Shown: positions 18,195-24,881 of the stretch, one piece after another
Numbering within the stretch: the stretch's first letter is position 1
How the letters are laid out: every line of letters starts with the position of its first letter
DNA from: an uncultured Prevotella sp.
GTDB taxonomy: Bacteria; Bacteroidota; Bacteroidia; Bacteroidales; Bacteroidaceae
Reading direction: 5' to 3'
Length of the DNA: 64,000 nt
NCBI RefSeq assembly: GCF_946407605.1
Contig: NZ_CAMJOS010000013.1
Location: 1 to 64,000 of the forward strand
Notes under the pieces: generated by a model
The model's database searches: none
What the model was told of the DNA's origin: nothing
Seen by the model: the letters and a program-made list of their open reading frames with translations, nothing else
Made by a program: the position numbers and the translations under genes

Positions 18195-19880
18195 ATGAAT
18201 AGAAGACTATTGTTTGCCGTGATGGCCGCCATCCTCGTTTGCGCCACAAGCGTGCTCACTTCATGCTCCGACACCACCGATAACCCTGTTACGGAGAACG
18301 ATCCGCTTGCTGAGGAAAGGGCGCAGCTGCAAGCCTTGTACGGCGAGAACAGGAAAATTACCGACGGCAATTACGACAAGTCGCTGGCCGTGAAGTGCAT
18401 CAACGGCACCTTCGTCGGTAGAAAGACCGATAATGTCATCGCCTATAAGGGTATCCCATTCGTGGGCGAACAGCCTGTAGGCGAACATCGCTGGAAAGCT
18501 CCGATTGACATTGTTCCCGACGATGGCATATACGAGGCTTATTACAATGCGAAGAGTCCCTGTCAGGTTGACGACGAATGGCAAAGGGCTTCCCTTTATC
18601 CGCGAGGCGAAGACTGCCTGTATCTGAATGTATGGAAGGCAGATGACGGAGCCGTAAAAAAGCCGGTCATGGTTTGGATTCACGGAGGGGCTTTTGAGGT
18701 AGGCGGCACGGTAGAACCTCGCGAAGAAGGAACCAATTTCGTCAGAGAGAATCCTGACGTCATACTTGTTTACATCGAGTATAGACTGGGCGTCTTCGGC
18801 TTCTTCCACCTGTCGCACCTGCCCGACGGAGCCGACTACCCCGATGCTCAGAACCTGGGACTGATGGACCAGATGATGGCGCTGAAGTGGATACACAACA
18901 ACATTGCGGCATTTGGCGGCGATCCGGATAATGTGACCATCTTCGGTGAGTCTGCAGGCGGAGGTAGCGTATCCCTGCTTCCGCTCATCGAGGGCTCTCA
19001 CAACTATTTCCAACGAGTGATAGCACAGAGCGGTTCTGTTTGTTTTTCAAGGTCGGAGGCAGAGGCAATTGCTTGCACAAATGAAGTGATGAGCGCATTG
19101 GGTTGCAAAACCGTTGCCGACCTTCAGAAGGTCGATATTGAGAAGTTGGTGGAGGCTGCTGATGCGAATACACTGCGAGTATTCCCTGAAAGAGATGGCA
19201 AATTCCTGCCCCTGGATGCTTATGAGGCCTACGCCAACGGAGCAGCGAAGGACCTTGACTTCATGCAGGGCTGCAACAAGGACGAAATGAACTATTTCTT
19301 GGTCTGTGCAGGAGGTCCGGAGCCCTTTATGGACTTCCTGAATGAACGTCTGACAACGAATCTCACCCGGCTGACGGCAGAAGAGAGAGCGCTGGTGGAG
19401 AGCTTCTACAAGGATGTCAAGGGAGAGGCTTACGATCCCCTCTGCCGCCTATACAATCAGATATGGTTTATTGCGCCTGTGTTCCGGCAGGCGGAGAACC
19501 AGACCAAGGCCGGCGGCAAGACCTACAACTATTACTTCACGGTTGAGTCATCTGTTCCGCTGATGAAAAGCGGACATGCCGTAGAGCTTTCTACAGTGTT
19601 CAATCATCCGGAACAAACCTTTGTAACGGGACGCACATTCGACGCGACCTTCTCGAAGACCCTGCGCCGCATGTGGGTGCAGTTTGCCAAGACGGGCAAT
19701 CCGTCGCTCAGCGCATCCGAGTCGCCCGACGGCAAGGCCAAGGAGTGGCCGCTCTATGACCTGGAGAACAAGCAGCTGATGATCTTCGACGAGTTCAACA
19801 TCCACCCCGAGAAGGAATCGCAGCGGAAAATCCTCGACTGGGACCGCACCTATTTCCTGACCAAGTATTATTGTCTATAA
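18195..19880 (+). CDS. Type-B carboxylesterase lipoprotein, copy 2
   Basis: 561 residues, tandem paralogue of the preceding gene. Signal peptide with lipobox LTSC followed by SDTTDN. Catalytic Ser253 (GESAGGGS), Glu364 (CNKDEMNYF) and His461 (SGHAVELSTVF), plus EDCLYLNVW, match type-B carboxylesterases. The region between the identical patches differs around the substrate pocket (for example residues ~370-400), so the two enzymes may have different ester specificity; this is inference. It is followed by a strong terminator at 19979-20014, which probably ends the surface-protein island. Confidence 0.9.
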   Translation: MNRRLLFAVMAAILVCATSVLTSCSDTTDNPVTENDPLAEERAQLQALYGENRKITDGNYDKSLAVKCINGTFVGRKTDNVIAYKGIPFVGEQPVGEHRWKAPIDIVPDDGIYEAYYNAKSPCQVDDEWQRASLYPRGEDCLYLNVWKADDGAVKKPVMVWIHGGAFEVGGTVEPREEGTNFVRENPDVILVYIEYRLGVFGFFHLSHLPDGADYPDAQNLGLMDQMMALKWIHNNIAAFGGDPDNVTIFGESAGGGSVSLLPLIEGSHNYFQRVIAQSGSVCFSRSEAEAIACTNEVMSALGCKTVADLQKVDIEKLVEAADANTLRVFPERDGKFLPLDAYEAYANGAAKDLDFMQGCNKDEMNYFLVCAGGPEPFMDFLNERLTTNLTRLTAEERALVESFYKDVKGEAYDPLCRLYNQIWFIAPVFRQAENQTKAGGKTYNYYFTVESSVPLMKSGHAVELSTVFNHPEQTFVTGRTFDATFSKTLRRMWVQFAKTGNPSLSASESPDGKAKEWPLYDLENKQLMIFDEFNIHPEKESQRKILDWDRTYFLTKYYCL

Positions 19881-19903
19881 CAAACAATCACAATTATGCA
19901 AAA

Positions 19904-19962
19904 GAAGAGTGGTGAAGGGTGACAGGTGAAGGGAGGTTACACAAAAGGCCTCCCACCTTCAC
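19904..19962 (+). repeat. GGTGAAG repeats with inverted repeat
   Basis: GGTGAAGGG occurs twice within 25 bp. The second copy forms an imperfect stem: GTGAAGGGAGG (19926-19936) with CCTCCCACCTTCAC (19949-19962). This gives a non-coding hairpin just before the terminator. It is related in style to the heptamer repeats elsewhere but has a different core. Confidence 0.5.
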
Positions 19963-19978
19963 TCCACAAACAAAAAGA

Positions 19979-20014
19979 TGCGCTGACTCAGTAATGGGTC
20001 GGCGCACTTTTTTT
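19979..20014 (+). terminator. Intrinsic terminator after the esterase genes
   Basis: Stem TGCGCTGACTC with GGGTCGGCGCA (G-T pairs tolerated), loop AGTAAT, followed by a run of seven T. Confidence 0.85.
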
Positions 20015-20092
20015 GTTTATAGTTTACTATATTAGAAGAAAAAGTGTTAACTTTGCGGCATGAATGTTGAATCAGAAAAAAGATAATAGATT

Positions 20093-20287
20093 ATGGCACA
20101 GAACAAACGTTTTATCTGGCAGAAAGCCCAAGGTGGTTTAATGAAGGAGTTGAATATTATTATTGACAGGGAAACTGGCATCAACTATTTGTTTGCACAT
20201 TATGGATATGGCGGTGGGCTTACTCCGCTGCTTGACAAGGACGGTAAACCTATTGTGACCCCGCCCAGCGAGATTATAGACGATTAG
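20093..20287 (+). CDS. Small DUF6440-like protein
   Basis: 64 residues, with no signal peptide or membrane segment. The pattern RFIWQKAQGG...NIIIDRETGINYLF...GGGLTPLLDKDGKP fits the small DUF6440-type family of unknown function. A TAACTTTG -7-like element lies ~35 bp upstream, and the tRNA promoter lies just downstream, so it is probably a single-gene unit. Function unknown. Confidence 0.75.
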   Translation: MAQNKRFIWQKAQGGLMKELNIIIDRETGINYLFAHYGYGGGLTPLLDKDGKPIVTPPSEIIDD

Positions 20288-20308
20288 AGAAAAAAAGTGG
20301 GTGCAAAA

Positions 20309-20340
20309 TTTGTTGGTAACGGAAAAAAGTGTTACCTTTG
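20309..20340 (+). promoter_or_regulatory. Bacteroidetes promoter driving the tRNA-Thr/tRNA-Gly/methyltransferase unit
   Basis: -33 TTTG (20309-20312), 20-bp spacer, -7 TACCTTTG (20333-20340). This is a textbook Bacteroidetes primary-sigma promoter about 60 bp ahead of the first tRNA. Confidence 0.8.
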
Positions 20341-20399
20341 CACCCGCTAAGAAACAAACGGACTATTTTCAGGATAGGAAGGGCGTTAAAAAAGTCGAG

Positions 20400-20472
<73 letters not shown>

Positions 20473-20540
20473 CAAACAGGAAAAGACAATGGGGACGCTC
20501 AGGAAGAGTGAATCCCCATGTTTTCTTAAATACACTATCT

Positions 20541-20613
20541 GCGGAATTAGCTCAGTTGGTAGAGCATTGGCTTCCCAAGCCGAGGGTCGCGGGTTCGAGT
20601 CCCGTATTCCGCT
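20541..20613 (+). tRNA. tRNA-Gly (anticodon CCC)
   Basis: Acceptor GCGGAAT pairs with ATTCCGC, discriminator T. Anticodon loop TTCCCAA (CCC at 20574-20576) and T-loop GGTTCGAGTCC are present. CCA is not encoded. The methyltransferase start codon lies only 8 nt downstream. Confidence 0.95.
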
Positions 20614-20621
20614 CCTCTATC

Positions 20622-21413
20622 ATGGCACAGCAGTTTATTTCCAGTTTACAGAATCAGAAGGTGAAGCAGCTGGTATTGCTTCAGCAGAAATCGTCGGAAC
20701 GCAGACAGTCCGACCTTTTTGTCGTGGAGGGTCTGCGCGAGTTGCGCCATTGTGTGAGCAAGGGCTATGAGATAGAGAGTCTGTTCTTCTGCCTACAACT
20801 GCTGACGGAACAGATTGACGACCTGAGGGCAGAGCAGATATACGAGGTGACGCCGCAGGTGTATGAGAAGATAGCCTATCGTGGCAGCACGGAGGGCGTG
20901 ATGGCGGTGATGCGCATGAAGCACATGAGGCTGGGGGACCTGCAACTGAGGGAGCAGCCACTGATAGTGGTGCTGGAGAGCGTGGAGAAGCCTGGCAACC
21001 TAGGCGCTGTGTTGCGCTCGGCCGATGCCGCTGGGGCCGATGCTGTGGTGGTGTGCGACCCTCTGACGGACCTGTATAACCCCAACCTGATTCGTGCCAG
21101 CATAGGGGCGCTGTTTACGGTGCCTACGGTGGCTACCGACTCGGCCACATGCATCCAGTTCCTGAAGCAGCGCGGCATTCGCATCCTCACGGCCCAGCTG
21201 CAGGACTCGGAACTGTATTACGACACAGATATGCGTTGCGGTACAGCCATCGTGATGGGTACGGAGGCCACAGGACTGACCAACCAATGGCGCGAGGCTG
21301 CCGATGCCCATATCCGCATTCCGATGTGTGGACGCCTAGACTCGCTGAACGTGTCGGTGTCGGCTGCTATCCTGCTGTTCGAGGCGGTGAGGCAGAGGAT
21401 GAGTGAAAGTTGA
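20622..21413 (+). CDS. SpoU/TrmH-family RNA 2'-O-methyltransferase
   Basis: 263 residues. The ATG at 20622 is chosen because any earlier in-frame start lies inside the tRNA-Gly gene. An N-terminal substrate-binding domain (SKGYEIESLFF) precedes the SPOUT knot with motif 1 (KPGNLGAVLRSADAAGAD), motif 2 (IVMGTEATGL) and motif 3 (IPMCGRLDSLNVSVSAAIL). It methylates ribose 2'-OH in rRNA or tRNA using SAM; the exact site is unknown. The gene appears to be transcribed from the tRNA promoter, so processing of tRNA-Gly would leave an mRNA with an 8-nt leader. Its TGA stop is formed by the first unit of a heptamer array. Confidence 0.85.
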   Translation: MAQQFISSLQNQKVKQLVLLQQKSSERRQSDLFVVEGLRELRHCVSKGYEIESLFFCLQLLTEQIDDLRAEQIYEVTPQVYEKIAYRGSTEGVMAVMRMKHMRLGDLQLREQPLIVVLESVEKPGNLGAVLRSADAAGADAVVVCDPLTDLYNPNLIRASIGALFTVPTVATDSATCIQFLKQRGIRILTAQLQDSELYYDTDMRCGTAIVMGTEATGLTNQWREAADAHIRIPMCGRLDSLNVSVSAAILLFEAVRQRMSES

Positions 21414-21471
21414 AAGTTGAAAGTTGAAAGTGGAAAGTTGAAAGTGGAAAGTTGAAAGTGGAAAGTTGAAA
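21409..21471 (+). repeat. 63-bp array of nine heptamers (GTTGAAA / GTGGAAA)
   Basis: Nine contiguous 7-bp units: three GTTGAAA, then alternating GTGGAAA and GTTGAAA. The first unit supplies the methyltransferase stop codon (TGA at bases 3-5 of the unit). Because 7 is not a multiple of 3, the TGA in each GTTGAAA unit falls in a changing frame, giving stops in all three forward frames. Confidence 0.95.
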
Positions 21472-21482
21472 CACAAAACGAT

Positions 21483-22880
21483 ATGAAAAAAGGACTTGTA
21501 ATCGTAGGATTGTGCGTGGCGCTGACGGCTATGGCACAGAACAAAGACGGTGGCATCAGCACGAAGATGCTCGACGAGATTCAGAAGGAAAACGCCCTGC
21601 AGGCTTCTGACAAGGCGCTGCTGAACGCTATTGCCGGCAATGCCATCGACGACTTGGCGAAGAACCACCAGAACGCGAAGGCGCTGGACACGCATTTTAG
21701 CATAGAGACCAAGAAACAGTCGATTACCGACCAAAAGTCATCGGGACGCTGCTGGATGTTCAGCGGACTGAACGTGCTGCGCTCGGACTTCAACCTGCGC
21801 ACCGACTCGCTCACCGTGGAGTTCTCGCAGGCATACCTCTTCTTCTGGGACCAGCTGGAGAAGGCCAACCTGATGTTGCAGGGATGTATCGATAACGGCA
21901 AGAAGCCCATCGACGACCTGCGCGTGCAGTTCTTCTTCCATTATCCCATCAACGACGGCGGCACCTTCTGTGGTGTGGCCGACCTGGCTGAGAAATATGG
22001 ACTGGTACCTACCGAGGTGATGCCCGAGTCGTACTCTACTGACAACACGTCGAAGGCTCGCGCCCTGATAGCCTCGAAACTGCGTGAGTTCGGACTGCAG
22101 CTGCGCGAGATGGTGCAGAAGGACAAGAAGGCTGCTACCATCGAAAAGGCCAAGACGCGCATGCTGGGACAGATATACCACATGCTGCAGCTGACCATGG
22201 GCGTGCCGCCACAGACGTTTACCTATGCCTTTAAGAACGAGAATGGCAAGACGGTAGGCGAGGCCAAGGAATACACGCCTCAGTCATTCTATAAAGAGGT
22301 GGTGGGTCAGCAGCTCAACGGCACTTTCATCATGGTGATGAACGACCCGCGCCGCGAGTACTATAAGACCTACGAGGTAGAGTTGGACCGTCACACCTAC
22401 GATGGTCATAACTGGAAATACGTGAACCTGCCCATGGACGACATCGAGGAGATGGCTATCAACGCCCTCAAGGCTGGTCATAAGCTCTATAGCTCGTATG
22501 ACGTAGCTAAGATGCTGGACCGCAAACGCGGCTATGCCGATACCGAGAACTTCGACTACGGCTCGCTCTTCGGTACTACCTTCGGCATGGACAAGGCCGA
22601 GCGCATCTCGACCTTTGACAGCGGTTCTACTCACGCGATGACGCTGACTGCCGTTGACCTGGACAAGAAGGGCAAGGCCACGAAATGGAAGGTGGAGAAC
22701 TCATGGGGCGCCACATGGGGTCAGCAGGGCTGTCTGATTATGACTGACCGCTGGCTGCGCGACTATATGTTCCGACTGGTGGTGCCCAACGAGTTTGTGA
22801 CGCCCAAGGTGAAGCAGGCCTGGCAGACGGCTCCTGTGATGGTGATGCCAGAAGACCCGCTGTTCCAGATGGACGAATAA
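21483..22880 (+). CDS. pepC: Exported aminopeptidase C / bleomycin-hydrolase-type cysteine peptidase (C1B)
   Basis: 465 residues. Catalytic Cys90 in SSGRCWMFSG, His384 in GSTHAMTLTAV and Asn406 in VENSWGATWG define peptidase family C1B. Unlike cytosolic PepC, it begins MKKGLVIVGLCVALTAMAQ, a signal peptide, so the enzyme probably works in the periplasm on peptides. Length is near the family norm of ~450. It starts 11 bp after a 63-bp heptamer array and is followed 12 bp later by rarA. Confidence 0.9.
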   Translation: MKKGLVIVGLCVALTAMAQNKDGGISTKMLDEIQKENALQASDKALLNAIAGNAIDDLAKNHQNAKALDTHFSIETKKQSITDQKSSGRCWMFSGLNVLRSDFNLRTDSLTVEFSQAYLFFWDQLEKANLMLQGCIDNGKKPIDDLRVQFFFHYPINDGGTFCGVADLAEKYGLVPTEVMPESYSTDNTSKARALIASKLREFGLQLREMVQKDKKAATIEKAKTRMLGQIYHMLQLTMGVPPQTFTYAFKNENGKTVGEAKEYTPQSFYKEVVGQQLNGTFIMVMNDPRREYYKTYEVELDRHTYDGHNWKYVNLPMDDIEEMAINALKAGHKLYSSYDVAKMLDRKRGYADTENFDYGSLFGTTFGMDKAERISTFDSGSTHAMTLTAVDLDKKGKATKWKVENSWGATWGQQGCLIMTDRWLRDYMFRLVVPNEFVTPKVKQAWQTAPVMVMPEDPLFQMDE

Positions 22881-22892
22881 AAGATACACACG

Positions 22893-24176
22893 ATGGCAGA
22901 ACCTTTGGCAGAAAGGCTGAGGCCCCGCACGCTGGATGACTATATCGGTCAGAAGCACCTGGTAGGCGAGGGGGCTGTGCTCCGACGGATGATTGAGTCG
23001 GGGCGCATCTCGTCGTTTATCCTCTGGGGACCGCCAGGGGTGGGCAAGACCACGCTGGCGCAGATCATAGCCCATAAGCTGGAGACGCCCTTCTACACGC
23101 TGTCGGCTGTTACCAGCGGCGTGAAGGATGTGCGCGACGTGATAGAGAAGGCTCAGAAAGGGCGCTTCTTCAACGAGGCATCACCTATCTTATTTATAGA
23201 CGAGATACATCGTTTCTCCAAGTCGCAACAGGACTCGCTTTTGGGGGCTGTGGAGCGGGGCATTGTCACGCTGATTGGTGCCACCACCGAGAACCCGTCG
23301 TTCGAGGTTATCCGTCCCTTGCTGTCGCGTTGTCAGCTCTATGTGTTGAAGTCGCTGGAGAAAGACGATTTGCTGCAACTGCTGGAGCGTGCCATCACGA
23401 AAGACCTGATACTGAAGGAACGCAAGATAGAGCTGAAGGAGACTGACGCCCTGCTGCGCTATAGCGGCGGCGATGCCCGTAAACTGCTGAATATCTTGGA
23501 GTTGGTAACAGCCTCTCCCAGCCCTTCCCAAGGAGGGGGGCTTGTCATCACCGATGCCCTGGTGGAGGATTGTCTGCAACAGAATCCGCTGGCCTACGAC
23601 AAAGACGGCGAGATGCACTACGACATCATCTCGGCCTTTATCAAGAGCATCCGTGGCAGCGACCCCGACGCGGCACTCTATTGGATGGCCCGCATGATTG
23701 AGGGTGGCGAAGACCCGCAGTTCATAGCCCGACGCATGGTGATCTCGGCCAGCGAGGATATCGGACTGGCTAACCCCAACGCCCTGCTGCTGGCTAATGC
23801 GGCCTTCGACACGGTGATGAAGATAGGATGGCCCGAGGCTCGCATTGCGTTGGCGGAGTGTGCTGTCTATCTGGCTACCTCGCCCAAGAGTAACTCGGCC
23901 TATCTGGGCATCGATGCGGCGTTGGCATTGGTGCGCGAAACGGGTAACCAGCCTGTGCCGCTGCCTCTGCGTAATGCCCCCACGCAACTGATGAAGGATC
24001 TGGGTTATCACGACGGCTATAAGTATCCGCACGACTATCCCGGACATTTTACAGAGCAGCAGTATATGCCCGACGAACTGGTGGACAAGCGGTTGTGGCA
24101 CGGACAGCACAGTCCGGCTGAGGAAAAGCTGTGGCAGCGCATGGTGAACTACTGGGGGAAGAGGTTTGAGGATTGA
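22893..24176 (+). CDS. rarA: Replication-associated recombination protein A (AAA+ ATPase)
   Basis: 427 residues of the RarA/MgsA/WRNIP1 family, which acts at stalled replication forks. Walker A is GPPGVGKTT (near residues 48-56), Walker B LFIDEIHRF, sensor region GATTENPSFEV, and the C-terminal oligomerisation domain carries DIISAFIKSIRGSDPDAALYW. An unusual Pro/Ser/Gly-rich insert (TASPSPSQGGGL, near residues 208-219) coincides with a REP-like GC-rich DNA element. The stop codon TGA lies inside the first heptamer of the array that follows. Confidence 0.93.
   Translation: MAEPLAERLRPRTLDDYIGQKHLVGEGAVLRRMIESGRISSFILWGPPGVGKTTLAQIIAHKLETPFYTLSAVTSGVKDVRDVIEKAQKGRFFNEASPILFIDEIHRFSKSQQDSLLGAVERGIVTLIGATTENPSFEVIRPLLSRCQLYVLKSLEKDDLLQLLERAITKDLILKERKIELKETDALLRYSGGDARKLLNILELVTASPSPSQGGGLVITDALVEDCLQQNPLAYDKDGEMHYDIISAFIKSIRGSDPDAALYWMARMIEGGEDPQFIARRMVISASEDIGLANPNALLLANAAFDTVMKIGWPEARIALAECAVYLATSPKSNSAYLGIDAALALVRETGNQPVPLPLRNAPTQLMKDLGYHDGYKYPHDYPGHFTEQQYMPDELVDKRLWHGQHSPAEEKLWQRMVNYWGKRFED
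23511..23543 (+). repeat. REP-like GC-rich element inserted in frame in rarA
   Basis: The DNA GCCCTTCCCAAGGAGGGGGG forms an imperfect inverted repeat and resembles the CCTCCC...AAGGAGGG extragenic palindromes familiar in Bacteroidetes. Here it encodes a low-complexity PSPSQGGG loop between conserved parts of RarA. Confidence 0.55.
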
Positions 24177-24234
24177 GAGTTGAAAATTGAAAGTTGAGAG
24201 TTGAAAATTGAAAGTTGAGAGTTGAAAATTGAAA
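24172..24234 (+). repeat. 63-bp array of nine heptamers with a 21-bp super-repeat
   Basis: The units follow the order (A/G)TTGAGA, GTTGAAA, ATTGAAA, repeated three times, so the array has a 21-bp higher-order period. The first unit supplies the rarA stop codon (TGA at bases 3-5 of the unit), the same phase as the array at 21409. It ends 4 bp before the TTG start of the next gene. Confidence 0.95.
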
Positions 24235-24238
24235 ATTC

Positions 24239-24871
24239 TTGGATCAGGATATCATCATTAAGATAGTAGAGTTGCTGGGCACGTTTGCCTTTGCTGTCTC
24301 AGGCATCCGTCATGCGGCAGCCAAACACTTCGACTGGTTTGGCGGTTATGTGTGCGGCATCGCTGTAGCTATTGGAGGCGGTACTATTCGCGACGTGATT
24401 CTCGACGTGCCTATCTTCTGGATGACCACACCTATTTATATGATATGTACTGCTGTGGCACTGCTCACGGTGGCGTTCTTAGGCAAGTGGATGGAGCCGC
24501 TGAAGAATGCATGGTTTGTGTTCGACACCTTCGGACTGGCGCTCTTCACCATTGCTGGCATACAGCGCAGCCTCGACGCAGGACAGGCCTTCTGGGTGGC
24601 TATCATCATGGGATGTATCACAGGTGCGGCGGGTGGCGTCATCCGTGATGTGCTGCTGAACAACGAGCCCGTCATCTTTCATAAGGAAATCTATGCGATG
24701 GCATGTGTCGTCGGCGGTCTGGCCTATTGGGCTGGCATAGAGGCTGGCATCCCTGTGGGTGTGACGGCTATTATCAGTTTTGTGGTGACATGCGTCATCC
24801 GCTTCTTGGCTGTACGCTATCATATCTCGCTGCCTATCCTGAAAAGCGAGGATAAGGACAGCGAGGCATAA
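24239..24871 (+). CDS. TRIC/UPF0126-family membrane protein with TTG start
   Basis: 210 residues and about seven membrane helices formed by two related halves, each with a glycine-rich kink: GGGTIRD near residue 45 and GGVIRDVLL near residue 131. This is the TRIC cation-channel-like family (UPF0126; YicG/YadS relatives). An in-frame TGA lies three codons upstream of the TTG at 24239, and no ATG gives the conserved N-terminus (ELLGTFAFAVSGI), so TTG is the only reasonable start. It immediately abuts a heptamer array, leaving no ordinary leader. Transport of monovalent cations is inferred from the family. Confidence 0.8.
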   Translation: MDQDIIIKIVELLGTFAFAVSGIRHAAAKHFDWFGGYVCGIAVAIGGGTIRDVILDVPIFWMTTPIYMICTAVALLTVAFLGKWMEPLKNAWFVFDTFGLALFTIAGIQRSLDAGQAFWVAIIMGCITGAAGGVIRDVLLNNEPVIFHKEIYAMACVVGGLAYWAGIEAGIPVGVTAIISFVVTCVIRFLAVRYHISLPILKSEDKDSEA

Positions 24872-24881
24872 TCATCTTTCT

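Noticed and set aside
1..20000. Mobile element or genomic island with integrase
   Set aside because: Repeats and a tRNA-like sequence are present, but no integrase, transposase or relaxase gene is seen.
23190..24110. Antisense open frame across rarA
   Set aside because: Fully inside a well-supported AAA+ gene; its translation has no recognisable domain.
21409..24234. CRISPR array
   Set aside because: Units are 7 bp with no spacers, and no cas genes are present.
24239..24871. Pseudogene because no ATG start
   Set aside because: The full conserved TRIC sequence is intact and TTG is an accepted start at the expected position.
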